Under the pieces are notes generated by a model. It worked only from the letters and a program-made list of their open reading frames with translations. It was not told where the DNA came from and ran no database searches. 64,000 bases of DNA from Kuschelorhynchus macadamiae (lineage: Eukaryota; Arthropoda; Insecta; Coleoptera; Curculionidae): contig JAUTXW010001345.1 of the NCBI GenBank assembly GCA_030620095.1, positions 323,001 through 387,000 of the forward strand, given 5' to 3'. A program made the translations under genes and the position numbers. Below are positions 25,641 through 38,537 of the stretch, in pieces. The number at the start of each line of letters is the position of its first letter. Position 1 is the first letter of the stretch.

Positions 25641-27050
25641 TTTATTTTTTTCCGTTTATGAGGTGTCCTATCTTCTCTCTTCAAAAACCAACAGTAGTCA
25701 CCCATCATGGCTGGATCCCATCGTCCTTGGTACCGAATTTCCCTTGTTCTGATATCTTGGTGAAACCTTTAACCCTGCTCGTCACTAACAGCTCCCAAAT
25801 TTTTAGGAAAAAATGACAGATGGGAATTGAAGAAGTGAATTTTTAATGACATTCTGTCATAATTGTTCATAATTTTCATACATATTGTTGCCTAAAAATC
25901 CTCTTACTACATTAACAAATGAATTCCATGCTCTGAGTTCCTGCCTAGTAAGCTTTTCCGTAAAATTAACATCGTCCAGCAATTTTCTGATTTGTGGCCC
26001 AATAAAAATGCCTTCTTTTATTTTGGCATCACTTAACTGGGGATAGACTTGTCTTAGGTATTTAAATCCATCACCATCTTTATTCGAAGCCTTCACAAAG
26101 TTTTTCATCAGCCCAAGTTTAATGTGAAGAGGAGGCAAAAGGACATTTTTGGGATCAACAAGAGGTATAAATTTAATATTTTGAGATCCCGGTTGAAATT
26201 CGCTTCTTTCTGGCCAAATTTTTGTTACATAATGCTGATTTATTGCACGACTGTCCCATAAACAAAGAAAACAGCAATATTCCGTAAATCCCCCTGAAGT
26301 CCCACTAAAGAGTCTATGAATAAGCACCACTCACGGGGAGAATGTTCAATATCAAGTTCCTGCATTAAACTGTCTATATCAGTACACGCGCACAACGAAT
26401 TTTCCATACTGTACAATTCAAAAAACATAGCATTTCTTTTTCTGAATTTCGTAATTTTTGTTTCTTTGGCCAATAGGTTCCATTCCTTAAGACGGGAACC
26501 CAGAACTTCTGACTGTTGCTTGGATAACCCCAAATCACGTACTAAATCATTTAATTCACTTTGAACAATAAAATGTGGGTCGCCGGAACTGGGACCTGTG
26601 GTAAAAGTGGGATCGGTGCACTGTTCTTCTGAGCTGCCTGATGATGCGTTATCTCCATTATCTCCTAAATCAATAGCTTGCCAATTTAAAGGCGCAATCG
26701 GCACTGGCAAATTTGCATTATGAGGAACAGGTCTTATGGCAGATTGCAAATTTGGATATTCTATGTAGTGCTTTCCCTTTTTGGAATAACCTTTAGTCTT
26801 TGTCAGGCAAAAATAACAATCGTCAGAATGATTGGTGGGTTCTCGCTATACCATTGGAACTGCAAAAGGCATACTTTTTTCTCTTTCCGTTCATTCACTG
26901 CACCAATGATATACTACAGCTAACACAGCACACATGGGGAGCCCGCCGCTATCTTGATCCTCAATTAACACACCAAAATATTTCAAGTAGGCTTTTTTTC
27001 AGAAATTCTCCACAAATATAACAAAATTTGTCAGGAGAAATTTTGTTTCA
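25640..27050 (-). pseudogene. Pseudogene of an arthropod multicopy protein family (unnamed, possibly transposon-derived)
   Basis: Minus-strand relic of a large protein I know only as 'uncharacterised' multicopy sequences in arthropod and Hydra genomes. Order: FCYICGEF (cysteine pair, near 27030), KKAYLKYFGVLIEDQD, SMPFAVPMV, DDCYFCLTKTKGYSKK (second cysteine pair), LQSAIRPVPHNANLPVP, an acidic/serine stretch, LNDLVRDLGLSKQQSEVLGS, REWCLFIDS, GFTEYCCFLCLWDSRA, PPLHIKLGLMKNFVKA, DAKIKEGIFIGPQIRKLL, and finally MSLKIHFFNSHLSFFP and RFHQDIRTREIRYQGRWDP. Breaks: stops after MV and after SDEQG, frameshifts near 26240 and 25857, and a deletion of about 80 residues between CLFIDS and FTEYCC. Function of the family is unknown to me; its copy number suggests a mobile origin. 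Confidence 0.75.
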
Positions 27051-27600
27051 GCGCGTTTGACTCGACATTCTCGTCTTTACATACACTTGCTTATCGATAC
27101 ACGGAGAACCACTCATTTCGAAACTCAACAGAAGAGTGATGTTTAACGTTTATTTTATGTCTAATGTCGTAAACAACCCAGTCTAGGTAATTTTTCCGTT
27201 GTAAAATGGACCCATTTTAGCCGCCCCACAATAAAATTGTTTACCTGTCAATATACAAGGTTCTAATTAGGCTATTAAAAAATGGTACATATTAAGGCTT
27301 TCCGAATAATTTTTTTATTATTGGGAGGGTATTTCCATTGTGAAAATAATGAGCTGGCCTGTGTTAGAAAAATCTTGTCGGCAAGTGATCAACAGGGTGA
27401 TAAAACGACACGAAATTAAGAATTCGGGGGTTTTTTGAGGCGAAAAAATTCAAATTTGTTTTTAGTTCTTGTAGGAGGGCGTTACTTACGGTACATTAAA
27501 TCTCTTTAAAATGACATAACATTTTTGGGTCACGGCGTAGTAGCCTAAATGTTAAATATTTTTCACTTTTTTGACAGACGTCTCTCGACAATAAAATGTT
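27050..27600. other. Spacer with one CAGGGTGATAAAACG end
   Basis: AT-rich. An AACAGGGTGATAAAACGACA motif near 27394 looks like another TA-type transposon end without a visible partner. Confidence 0.4.
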
Positions 27601-28100
27601 CAAAGTGATTTCTATTTACTTCAATACATTTTACAACCCGTTTGTTAAAGGACCGTCTTATTTTGTCTGTTTATTAGAGACATCAAAAAAACGCTTGGAT
27701 GGATGGAGCATTATTTCGAGAATGGTTTTTCGAGCAGTCAAAAAACTCCCAATAAGAACTATTTTGATAATTGATAAAGCTCCATTTCACCCTAATGAAC
27801 ACGAATTATGTCAAGGCGATATTGTTATCAATTTTTGCCAATGGACCAAAGTGGCATGGGAAACTTGAAACGTCATTACAGACGTTCTCTTCTTGAAGGT
27901 ATCTTACTAGAGGAAGCTGAACAATGGAATGCTAGGGATGATGTTGAACAGGAATTAAACGATGAAGAAATTATTAATTCGTGCGGAGGGGGTGAAAATA
28001 CACAAAACGATTAAGAAAGTGATGAAGTTCCAACAACAAAAATGACACATCAGCAGGGTTCTATGCAATGTTTTGGAGTTGAAACAATATTTTTGTAATT
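27600..28100 (+). pseudogene. pogo/Jerky-type (DDE_1) transposase fragment
   Basis: Plus-strand fragment of a DDE_1 transposase of the pogo/Tigger/Jerky type. It reads TSKKRLDGWSIISRMVF, KKLPIRTILIIDKAPFHP, where family members have ID-N-AP-HP (the Asn is replaced by Lys), then HELCQGDIVINF. After a short deletion and a frameshift (27808-27868) it reads PMDQSGMGNLKRHYRRSLL and an acidic tail ending near 28014. The catalytic core around the third acidic residue has collapsed. N-terminal DNA-binding domains are absent. Confidence 0.82.
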
Positions 28101-28880
28101 TTTAGTCGGTTTTTTCCATTAACAATCTAATAAACAGATTGTGGCATTCTACTTGACTTCTACAATTTTTTTGTAGTCCGACTTATTTACTTGTTATCAG
28201 GCAAACTAAAATTAGGACTACCTGAAATATGTGAGTATTATTAGTAATTTTTATTTTTATATTTGATGCAATGGCATCAAGATATTAATATAAACATCTT
28301 TCTTCTCAATTAGATTAAAATCGGCTTGGGCGCTTTATACCCCTTATAAAAAAAATCGAATGTCTACGCTCACGACACAAGGCATTAAGTTACTATATTT
28401 TCCTATAAATTTCTAAATTTTACCTAAACATCCATATAATAACCACATTTTAACTGTTTTCGGGATGCTCTAAATTATATATAAACTCTGTTTATTATTT
28501 TTCGTTAATACTGGTTTGTAAAACGTAAAATGAAAAGAACGTATGTAACGTAAACGTAATAGGATTTGACGTCATTTTCTTATATGTCTTTTTAATTCAT
28601 AGAAAACGTGGGCAATAAAAGATTTTAATATAAAATGACTGCCGCTTCTACAGTCGTTTGATTTTTTACCTGCTCGTCAATGTCAAGTGTCAAAATAATA
28701 TTGTCGTTCAATCGGATGCCACTAGTAGTTAATTTTTGTTGTTTGTAAATTCGTTTACGGCGAGTTTTTTGGATTCGTTTTTACAAATAAATTAGTACTT
28801 TTTAACTATTTCTGTACATATTTGTGCTAGTGCTATTAGACGTACGAATAGAGACAGTCTCTATTTGGACGCGAGAAAGA
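28100..28880. other. AT-rich spacer
   Basis: No recognised feature in about 780 bases. Confidence 0.45.
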
Positions 28881-28881
28881 A

Positions 28882-28924
28882 AGCTTTGAAAATGCCAAAT
28901 GTGATTTTGGCGAAACGTCAGCAA
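28882..28924 (+). ncRNA. Hammerhead-like relic: stem-loop ending GGCGAAACGTC
   Basis: TTGAAAA (28886-28892; core C3 changed to T), one extra T, stem GCCAAA...TTTGGC (28894-28899 with 28906-28911), GAA, then ACGTC. The flanking GCT (28883-28885) pairs with AGC (28920-28922). The layout matches 38538-38579 base for base, with different paired sequences in both stems. Probably the terminal part of a degraded Penelope-like copy. Confidence 0.45.
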
Positions 28925-29259
28925 AACTGTTCTTTTAAGAACGACATTAGTGAACGGATGTACACCCGGTATGAAAACACACTGGATTTTTTCATCCGTG
29001 AAGGACTAAGAATCAACATTGATATTGCCATAAGCAGTAATTAATAATTGTCCTATTTTTGTCAAAAAAATATTCATAAATTTTTATACAATAAAACCAG
29101 TTTAAATTTCTTCACTTGAGTAAATCGCCCTTTTAATATTTTTCAGTCATTAAAGCATACAGTTATCAGTTCGACTGCTTAAATGGTTAATTCCGATCCA
29201 GCTTTTACTAGTGAGTTTACAAAAATATCATTTGATATGACCTAGCCCAAATTAACTGC

Positions 29260-29399
29260 CAAGGGCGTCCGCAGGTAGGGGGGTAACAACATTCAGATAC
29301 AAGAGCGTGCTGTGCCTTTAATATGTAAGTTCACCGATTAGAGGACATTTTCCAAAATACAAGGAGGGGGCAAGGGCCCCACCCTTATGGACACCCTGG
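29260..29399. mobile_element. Short hAT-like MITE (140 bases)
   Basis: Ends CAAGGGCGTCC and GGACACCCTGG are inverted with two mismatches. Flanks TTAACTGC (29252-29259) and ATAACTGC (29400-29407) match at seven of eight positions, as an aged 8-bp target duplication would. The interior is G-rich with no coding content. Confidence 0.62.
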
Positions 29400-30040
29400 A
29401 TAACTGCATTCAATAGAATAGCAGTGACATTACTGATAAGCAATTTTTTAAAATGACGTGTATAATCGATGATTACCACAACCACCCATAAAACATATCG
29501 AACTGCCAATAAGCTAAAAATTATTACGCTGGGATGTTCAGTGGTCAAAACAAAAAACGTATTTTCATTTGAGAGGGCTGCAAAATATACAAAACTAATC
29601 TGTTTTATGATGTTTGGAACAGAATTAGTAACTGAAACACAATACACTTTTTAAAGCTCAATAAAACTTACGAATTAATATACCCAGTGAATGAATAATT
29701 ATTAAAAATAAAATGTATAAAACCTGTTGAGTTGTTTACATAGTGAAGGTGGGAATCTTTTATTTATTATACAGGATATAACCTGGAAACCTGGAAGTCA
29801 AACGGTTTTTCCCTGCGACTAACCAGGTTTCATTTGGCAATTGGCGTACTGTATTCTGGCATATTTCAGAAATTCTTTCTTCCGTGTAACGTTTTCTACC
29901 AAACAATCATGGTTTTTACCCCATCTGTTACGAATATATTGTATTATGCAAATATTAGCAATCCAGCCATATCTTGACACAAGAATTGACCTCTACAGTT
30001 TAATCTGCAAGTTACAAATGCAAAAATATATTATTGACAA
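29400..30040. other. Spacer without recognised features
   Basis: Short overlapping frames on both strands (29318-29647, 29469-29654) show no motif. Confidence 0.4.
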
Positions 30041-30396
30041 AGTATATTAAAATCAGTAACAATGGTTTCAAAATTAAATACTGTTTGGACACATTAAATA
30101 TTTTTTGTAATATGATTATGGTACATTAAAGATCGAAACGTGGGTAGTTTCTATATAAAAGGAGTTTTCATTTGTTTTCTTGAAGAAAAATATATTTTCA
30201 CCTCGGGGACACTTAGGCAATAGATTGTCTTAAGATTTTGTTAAATGTAGAATAAATATGTTTTATTTATAAAGAAATACAGTAAACGGACACTGCAGAT
30301 TGCTGTATAACGTATAAGTATATTAAAATCAGTAACAATGGTTTCAAAATTAAATACTGTTTTAACACATTAAATATTTTTTGCAATATGATTATG
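30040..30396. repeat. Local tandem duplication, 277-base spacing
   Basis: The segment AATCAGTAACAATGGTTTCA... of about 80 bases occurs at about 30050 and again at about 30327 with few differences. Between them lies the family Z repeat (30120-30320). Confidence 0.75.
30120..30320. repeat. Dispersed repeat family Z, copy 1 (copy 2 at 31935-32155)
   Basis: Shared blocks are AAAGATCGAAACGTGGGTA, AAAAGGAGTTTTCATTTGTT, GCAATAGATTGTCTTAAG, ATGTAGAATAAATATGTTTT and CTGCTGTATAACGTATAA. Copy 2 contains an extra 40 bases. GATCGAAACGTGGG resembles the GAAACGT tails of the Penelope-type motifs. Confidence 0.75.
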
Positions 30397-30399
30397 TAC

Positions 30400-31930
30400 C
30401 TAAAATGTATAAAGAGCGCTTACCTCAACCTTCTAAACACGATCTCTCTTATACTTGGAAGAGCATTCCCTTTAATTATGAATTTCCCCATCAAAACGAG
30501 GTCTTTCACACGGTTTGAATCTACCGCGTTTTCTTTTTCTTTGCAAGAGCTTGAATTATTGTTAAGAATCTGATAACTGATTTCGTTGCTATAATAATCT
30601 AAAAAGTAAAAAAGGAATCATAGGCAAAATACACATATCTATATGGTTATTTAAGTAAAAATCAAGCTTTATTTATTAGAGATCGACAATATACACTTAT
30701 AATTATTCGTAAATATACTTCCATGTAACAAAAACTAAACATTCACTTGAAAAACCATGCAAAAAGAACTTATTTTTATATGACAGTGCCTAACAATACG
30801 GCTGCGGTGACGTCACAACTCCAGCTGTTCATTGCGAGAAAAAGTACTTATCGATGCCCTCTTCCAGGCTTTCTAGTAGAGTCGGTGTTAAATATAATCA
30901 ACAGGCTCAATTATTAATTTTGAATGTGCAGGCATTTTCTGAGTTGTAAAATCAGGGGCTTAGAGAAGGGTTACCAGTTGACTACAATAATGTACTGATG
31001 AGGGCGTCGGACGCATTAAAAGTAAGTCAAGCTAATTTTTCTCGTATTAAAAAATAAATTCAAATTCAATCACATGAAAATAAATAACGAAATACAGAAC
31101 CAAAATTTCTGATTTTATGAAAAATAAAATACAATGGTCAGTTAACACAAGAAGTTAAATGAAAGGTTTTTTAAAGTATTCCCTTTCTTCTCTGCAAAAT
31201 TGTTGCCGTAGTATAGGATCCAGATGGAAGAAAACTAGTAATTGAAAATATTAAATGGAATTACTCGACATTCTAATAAGGAGAAAGAAATTTTTGCATC
31301 AATATACAGGAAATACCGACTCCAAAATCTTTAATTATTATGGATAATTTGGGCGTCGGGTTTTTCTAAAGGAATCTCGAAAAAGAATATGATCTTGACG
31401 AAAATGTTTTACAGTTTCGACACAAAATTTTATGTCTACCACCATACCATTGCCAGTATAATTCAATTGAAATGATTTGGCCGTGTGGACATATAGCAAT
31501 GAATTGGTATATGTATGTGTTTTACTATGTTTCATAGATATATTTTAATCGCTTTATGTGTTTTGCCATTATGATGGACTACTGGTGTAAATTTTCTACA
31601 TTCTTGACAGAATTTTCTTTCTTGTTGGAATGGGCAAGTGTAAATGTATAGAGAGAAAAAAAATTATGGAGAGAAGACGTGACGAAATTGCATTCCACTG
31701 ATTTTTCCTTTTTTGTTTTTATCCATTTTGTGATAAGTTATTAAAGTTGCACTGTGATAACGCTTCATAGTTATTTTTATAATTTTCATTTAACCTAAAT
31801 TATCCTAATTAATTTACTTTTAGTACGTCTTAAGAACGTATATAGTCACTGTTGTTATTGTTGTTTCTTATATGCTGTCCCCTGAAAGAAAATATACCAG
31901 TTTTATAACTTTCTTTCCAGCCTTGATAAA
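30400..31930. other. Spacer, one TGACGTCA site
   Basis: No gene recognised. A CRE-type palindrome TGACGTCA lies at about 30809 within GGTGACGTCACAACTCC. Confidence 0.4.
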
Positions 31931-31934
31931 CACT

Positions 31935-32155
31935 TAATAAAGATCGAAACGTGGGTATTTTCTAAATAAAAGGAGTTTTCATTTGTTTTCCTAATACCAC
32001 AAAAATAATCTACCACGTTATAGAAAAATATATTTTTATCTCGGGACACTTTGGCAATAGATTGTCTTAAGCTTTTGTTAAATGTAGAATAAATATGTTT
32101 TATTTATAAAGAAATACAGTAAAAGGAAACTGCAGACTGCTGTATAACGTATAAA
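31935..32155. repeat. Dispersed repeat family Z, copy 2
   Basis: Direct repeat of 30120-30320, about 1.8 kb away. It is preceded by CCTTGATAAACACTTAATAA, extending the resemblance to the minus-strand motif at 24619-24656. Confidence 0.75.
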
Positions 32156-32159
32156 TTTG

Positions 32160-33015
32160 GCAAAAATAAAGCCCAGTAAGTTAAATAAAATTTGGAGAAG
32201 CTAATAGTTTCTTGTTGTGCCCATATATCACGATCCCATTGGAAGTTTGGTTCTAAGTATATTTAGCATACTATTTATTCCTTGCTTAAACCTGTTAAAT
32301 TGATAAAAGTTAACTAGTTTCGACTAAAGCCAACCGGGCCTTAAGCGAAATTGGAATTGAGAAGAACTAATTGCAGTATCGCCAAAGTAATAGCTTATCA
32401 TTTGCATTCGAACTTCCTTAATTTTCCGAAATCCTATTAAGATTATGGATCTAGTTTAAGAGTACGACGTAAGATAAAAGGAGCATAAACAACACGTTTA
32501 ATTTGAATAAAAAGATGAAACTTTCATAAAATATCTATAAAAGCAATTTTTTTGAGAAAATGGTTTTGCTTGAATTTTTTTGATAAAATATATATATATT
32601 CCTAATATAGCAGAAGCATTTGCTACCCATAGAATGATTAGCTGTAATTTACCGTGCTTGAGTTTCAAGGATGATCAAAATATTTTATAGCCTAAATTCA
32701 GCCGGAACTAATGATTTTCGCACTTTAGGGCTGTAGTAAAGATGAAGTCCAGGTAGATAGTAGTTTCGAAATAAATTAACTCTTCAAGTGTACTTCCAGA
32801 CTCATACCAAATAAAGAGTTAGAGATTAAACAAAGCACATATTGTCGCAATTTAATTTTATAGTTCTCTAATTCTTATATGTATTCTGCATTCCTTACTA
32901 AGAAATTAAAAAATGATTTTACCACTCTTTATTACTCTGAACTTTCAAACTTGGAGCAAGATTGCTATAATCAGCTAGGCAGCTAAGCCACCCAGTTTCA
33001 TCTTATGCATACCAT
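32160..33015. other. AT-rich spacer
   Basis: Nothing recognised. Confidence 0.45.
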
Positions 33016-33019
33016 TTCG

Positions 33020-35011
33020 ATCGATTCATCGATCATTTTTTAGAAATTCGTCAATGACGTCGTTATAAAAACGTCCATGCTCCGACATATTTTGGAGAAG
33101 TTTATTTTCAATAGACAACAGCGATGTATGCGAAAGTCTCTCCTGCCCCGTTGAATTTCTCACGAAATTTTTTATATGTCTAAGTGTTGAAAAATTGTGG
33201 CAGGTATTGTCAATACTAATTCACACAATTTCGACACTTATTTCTTTGCGCTAATGTAATCAGTTTCGTATATCACTTTTAGTTCAGACCGCAGTAACTC
33301 TCTGCCATATGAAGAAGAGATTTAAACGCATCTTCTGGAAAAGTTTTTCCTTTAAATGCATCAAAATTGCAGAGCTCCAAGAATTTAAAATCATTTAAAC
33401 CGTTAAATCTATAGTTTGTTTGTTGATGAATTTGATCGATTATTTCATAAAAGAGTCGTCTGTATGATGTTCGAACATCTCCGACTTTGTCTGTTCGAAG
33501 ACGCTTGGCTTGTGGCTCTACATTTAACGTCATCGTTTTCTCCCAAAATAGGTCAGTCATCTCTTTTTTGCCTTAACATGGAAAATCATCCACTTTTTTT
33601 AGGCAAAAAGCAATATCATTTGTTTTAGTTTGTAATATATTAAAAACATTGTCCGAGAACGGAAATATTTCTGTTCAACAAATAATTAAAATTAAAATTG
33701 TATGTTCAACAAATAATTAAAATTAAAATTGTGTATGTTTTGTTGACTTGGAAAAAAAGCAGCCTTGACACTTAAAGTAACGAAAAATACTTTACACTCT
33801 TTAATGTGAATGATGAACTGGGATAAAACTAAATTTAATTTATGAGCAAAACAATGGACAAACACATCACTGCAGCTCTATCATAGCTTTGAGAAACTAA
33901 TTTTTTCTCTCCATTAATTTCTTTAGTAACGTTATAAACGACGGTATATAATGCATCTGCTGTACGATTTTCGGACACATTCTTAAAACCTAAAAATCGC
34001 CCTTGAATACTTCCGTCTGTTTTAACGTAGCGTATTACTATAGATAATTGGCTAAAATTAGTGATATTAGTTGTTTCGTCCAGAACAATAGCAATGAATT
34101 TTAGAATAATGGTTGCAACAGCGGAAATTAAATCATTCTGGACTATTTCATTGTGTTGGCGGTGACTAATTTTCAACCGTTTATTAAGGGTGTGTTCAAT
34201 TCTGGTTTTGCCGAAGACTTTTTCTTTTATGACGGCCTGCAAATGCTTTGGACATAATGTGTCTTTTTACAGCTTTATGGAAATTGTTTAAATCGGAAAA
34301 ACCAGTTTTATACTAGATACCTTTTTCATTTTCAAAAAGTAAATATGGCCAACAAAATAATTTACTTATATTTTCACACCCTGTTAGCCATTTAAATTGT
34401 TCGTATTGTTTTTCCGGATAAAAATGTCTAATACAGTTTTTCATTTTTGAGGTTAAATTTTTCATAGGCGGCTTTGCCCTTCCTTTGGAAATTATTTGAA
34501 GCTTATCAGCGAAGTTTAATGTTGAAAATCCCTTTATTATTAAGCTACACACCACACATTCACACACACTCTTCTTACTAAATTCTCCATCATTTTAATT
34601 ACCGACAGCCGAAGTTCACGGTATTTGGTATCCACGTCCGTATTATTGTCTTCCATATCGCACCACGCACGACGCGACGTACGTATCACACAACACACGG
34701 ATAGCCGTTCAAACAAAGAACCTACTCCAACGATAGCTTCCGCTCCCACTTAAAGCACGCGAGTGAAATGCAAAAATTGTAAACAGCCGGTGGAAAGTTC
34801 AATAACCTCTGGCTCGATTCACAGAAAATCAAGCATACAGGACTTGGCTGCAGAGAAGCTAGCGGCCCGCATAGGTTCTATTCGATTTCTATTGTGGTTC
34901 GGTCGGATTCCAGGCCGTATTTATTATGGGCTTGATAATTAAGACAATATTTTAATATTTTTAATATAAATTAAATTAATGGTTTCCCATTTCAAAAATT
35001 ACATTTTAGAA
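33020..35011 (-). mobile_element. hAT element copy A, both ends lost
   Basis: Minus-strand copy of the same hAT family as copies B and C. Homology begins at about 33020 and stops at about 35011, short of the CAGGGGCGTGC terminus at both sides, so terminal repeats and target duplication are gone. The transposase relic reads, from 34720 downward: KTLENLVRR-like leader, zinc-finger segment (CPCLLF-like, with HFYPEKQYEQFKWLTG near 34400), DETTNITNFSQLSIVIRYVK near 34050, SYDRAAVM near 33880, and the C-terminal NVEPQAKRLRTDKVGD near 33510. A 31-base direct duplication at about 33672-33733 replaces a deleted central segment. Confidence 0.85.
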
Positions 35012-36290
35012 AAGCACATGCTACCCTAGAATGATTATTTATATTATAGATCAATGCTATAGTTACTATATGAGCGAATCTATCATTTCTCAAGGATTAG
35101 GTTATCATTTCAATAAGACAAGAACTATCAAGATATTTTATAGGGGCTCATTTAGGTAGTAGTTTTAAGTAGTAAATAACTTCTCAGATGTACTTAAAGA
35201 ATCGCACATAGGCGTTTTGTTTGGTAAAAACTACTTACCCAGTAGACTTAAAATTTTGATAAAAAATTAAGAATACCTTGAAATATTTTGGCAAAAATCC
35301 AATGGGGCGGAACAAAATGGCGGCTTAGTGAAATGTTAAAAAAATATTGCTAAAAAAGTACATATACAATTTACCTCGAATTTTGCACAAAAACCAACTA
35401 TTACCTAGGAATAAACTAGTTAATTTTTGTTAAAATCCTTCAATATAGATAACAGTCTAAAATATTCAACTAGAATATAAATTTCAACGGTTAAAAATGT
35501 TTAATCCCTTTTAAAAAAGGTGAGTAAATACCAATAGTAACCTCTTATAATTGCAATTATTTACATGAGGGGAGAACGTTTATGTATAAAAAAACACTTG
35601 AGTTTGTTCTCACCTACATAAAAGGTTTAGAACAATGTGCTCTTAGCTTTAAACATTAAAAAATCATATAAATTAAGGTAACTTATGTTTTTTATCTTTT
35701 ACAAAAGATTAAGGGATTGGCTCAGTCATAGTTTTTTGAGGTCCTCATACTAATCTCTCATGAGGACGGGTCTCTCAAGTGTATACAAGCCTGCTGAGTC
35801 CATGAACATCAACTTCTAAAATCATCCACATCAACTCAATAAGCCACTGATGAATTTGAAACATTAACCCATTAAAAAATATACAAATCGAGGAGTTAAC
35901 AACACTATAACTAGACAACTTAGTAATTACTAATCAGTGTAGTAATAATAGGAATAATAAGAACTAGGTTTCCTAAAAAAGAAACCATTAAAATGGACTT
36001 TATGACCAAAGACTACTCAACATGAGGTTATGAAAATTCAACATTTCTTACAATAAAAATAATAATGAAATCGAGAATTATATAAAAAACTCACCCAAAT
36101 GGTGTCAATTCACTTCATTTCATAAATAAATTACAAAGATTTCCATGGAAATATGGAATGATTGGCTTAAAGGTCTATCCAGCCACAAAGGTATATTGGA
36201 AATAAAACAACCCTTCAGCTGTCTATCAGCTGAAATCGATGCCCTTCAAAAATGAAATCTGGCATCCTGTATTACCGACTGCACCTTTAT
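35011..36290. other. Spacer with one AAAATGGCGGC repeat monomer
   Basis: One unit of the 56-57 kb and 62.6-64 kb repeat family lies at about 35280-35480 (AACAAAATGGCGGCTTAGTG). Otherwise AT-rich with nothing recognised. Confidence 0.55.
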
Positions 36291-36536
36291 ATCGAAATTA
36301 TGAACAAACCAATATACCACATGAGATAATTAAGAAATCATGGTTCTTGAGTTTAAACCGTGACAAAATGGTATCACTTTCCGACATTACTTCACGAGAT
36401 CGGAACACTAAATGAGCTCGGACAGACCCAGGTCGGCTATTTATAGTCGACCTGTGTATGATGTAGACTGAAGCCTGTATCTCTATTAAAATTTTTGAGA
36501 TGCTTATAAATTTCAATAGATTCTCTAATTTTCCGT

Positions 36537-38387
36537 TTATAGAATACGGAATCCCAAATGAACTTTGGATTCTTTTACATGTATAACATGTCCAGTGGAA
36601 GTTCTTTTAAGCTTAGTCGATATGGGTCGTCCAGTTTTTCCAATATAGACATCACCACAGGAACAAGGAATTGCATATACCCTTTCCGCTTGGAAAGGAA
36701 TAATGTCCTTTGGTGATCGCAAACATTGTCCAATTTTCTTGTGTGTGTTGAAGATTGTACGTATATTAGACCGACGAAGTAACCTTGCAATCTTTTCTGT
36801 GGTTCCGTGTATAAATGGAACAACTACATTTCCTATCGGTAGTTCCTTATTAGTGTCATTTCGTGGAGTAGGATTATTATATTTTCTGATTGACAGTCTA
36901 ATATCCTCAGTGCAATATCCATTCTCTCTTAAAGCTTGAGTCATTTTCTCTGTTTCCGATTGTAAATAATCTTGATCACAAATCGCGAGTTTTCTGTAAT
37001 GCTGGATGATGATAGGAATTTGCATTTAGGTACCTGTTCGTATGCGTTGGTTTTCTATATACAGAGTGTCCTAAGGAACCATCCCCTTTTCTTTGTACAA
37101 GAACATCTAGAATGGGAATTGTGCCTTCTGTCCAGGGAGGCTTTTTGGACCATGCGGCCATATTACAAAAGTGTCGTCTACATATATGAAAAATGATTTT
37201 GGCTTCCTCCTCAAAAACTTCCATGAAGATATTGGCTACCACTGGTGACAGCGGAGATCCCATGGCTGCTCCTGAGGTTTGTTCATAAAAAGTTCCTTGA
37301 AACACAAAATATGTTGATGTGAGACATGCTTCAATCAGATCTAAAAGTGAGTGGTCAATATTATTATGGTGAAATAAGTCTGATATTATGGAAATTGAAT
37401 CATTTATAGACACAATCGTATATAGCGGTTCCACATCGAAACTGACTAAGATATCTTTGGGATCTAATTAAATTGGTTTTAGTTTTTCTACAAAATGCGC
37501 AGAGTTTCTAATATATGAATGTGTTTTCCCTGTAAAATTATTAAGAATATTTTTACAATTTTGTAAGTAGGTGATCCTGTTGCACTGACGATAGGTCGAA
37601 GTGGTACATTAACCTTGTGTATTTTAGGTAGTCTGTAGAAACATGGGATCCTTGAGCTGCTTAGCCTCAATCTCTTCTTCTCTTCTGCTGGTAGGTTGGA
37701 TGTGTTTATAAGGTTGGTTCTCCGTCTCTAAATTTTGCTGGTTGGGTCTCCTCGATTTACTCTGTAGATGTTGTCATCCAAAAGTAGTATTTTCTTCACG
37801 TAATCTCTTTTGTCCATGGCAACAGTGGAATTTCCCCTATCAGCTGATAGATTCGACTTAGGCGGATTAAAATTTTTGATGATCTTCACTATTTCATACC
37901 TTATTAGGTCAGCTTCTTCTGCTGGAAATCTTTTAATTGTTGCTTCAACGGATGACACTATGTCTTCTACGGGTATGACCTTTGGTGGAATGGCGAAATT
38001 TTGGCCTTTAGAGAGGACGGATTGTTCAGCTTCAGAAAGGATTTCGGAAGATAAATTTATTATGATATCTTGTGGCGGTTTTATTGGTCTTTGATTGTCC
38101 AGCAGTACGTCGAACTTTTTCTGTTGCTTAATGGTAACTGCTTGATGTATCCTTTCTGCTTGCCCATTTCTAATGTCATCGACACTTCTAAATATTTGAT
38201 ATTCCAGTATAAGAGCTAATTTTAAATAAATATCTAATAACTTATCAGCAGTTATATACAAATTACGTCGAGTAGCTTTTATTCTTTCTCTTACCAATGC
38301 CATATTGGTTTGTTTGTAGATGTTCCTTGACTTTTTGATGTTATGTGATGTTTCATCTGTAGAGATTTTGGTACTACAACTCGGCAT
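36537..38387 (-). pseudogene. Penelope-like reverse transcriptase / GIY-YIG endonuclease
   Basis: The product copies element RNA and nicks the target with a GIY-YIG endonuclease. In order: N-terminal region from 38387 (MPSCSTKISTDETSHN), ILSEAEQSVLSKGQNFAIPP, then ADRGNSTVAMDKRDYVKKIL near 37800. It continues in shifted frames with RLPKIHKVNVPLRPIVSA near 37600, AAMGSPLSPVVANIFME near 37230, and YVDD at 37173-37184, which requires a one-base frameshift relative to the previous block. Downstream are ILDVLVQRKGDGSLGHSVYR and the endonuclease VYAIPCSCGDVYIGKTGRP near 36620-36680. At least three frameshifts disrupt it, yet nearly all domains survive, so the copy is relatively young. Confidence 0.88.
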
Positions 38388-38537
38388 CTAAGGAGAAAGA
38401 CTAGTTTTGCAAAGTAGCTTCCTCTTGTTGTTCTTGAAATCGCCAAAAGTTTTGGCATCCTTCTTGATTTCCTCCCCATAGAGGTTTAGCTAACATAGAA
38501 CGAAGCTCATTCAGTGTTCCGATCTCGTAAAGTAAAG

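Noticed and set aside
29318..29647. 109-codon minus-strand protein
   Set aside because: Its C-terminal third is simply the small hAT MITE at 29260-29399 read in frame, and the rest has no family motif.
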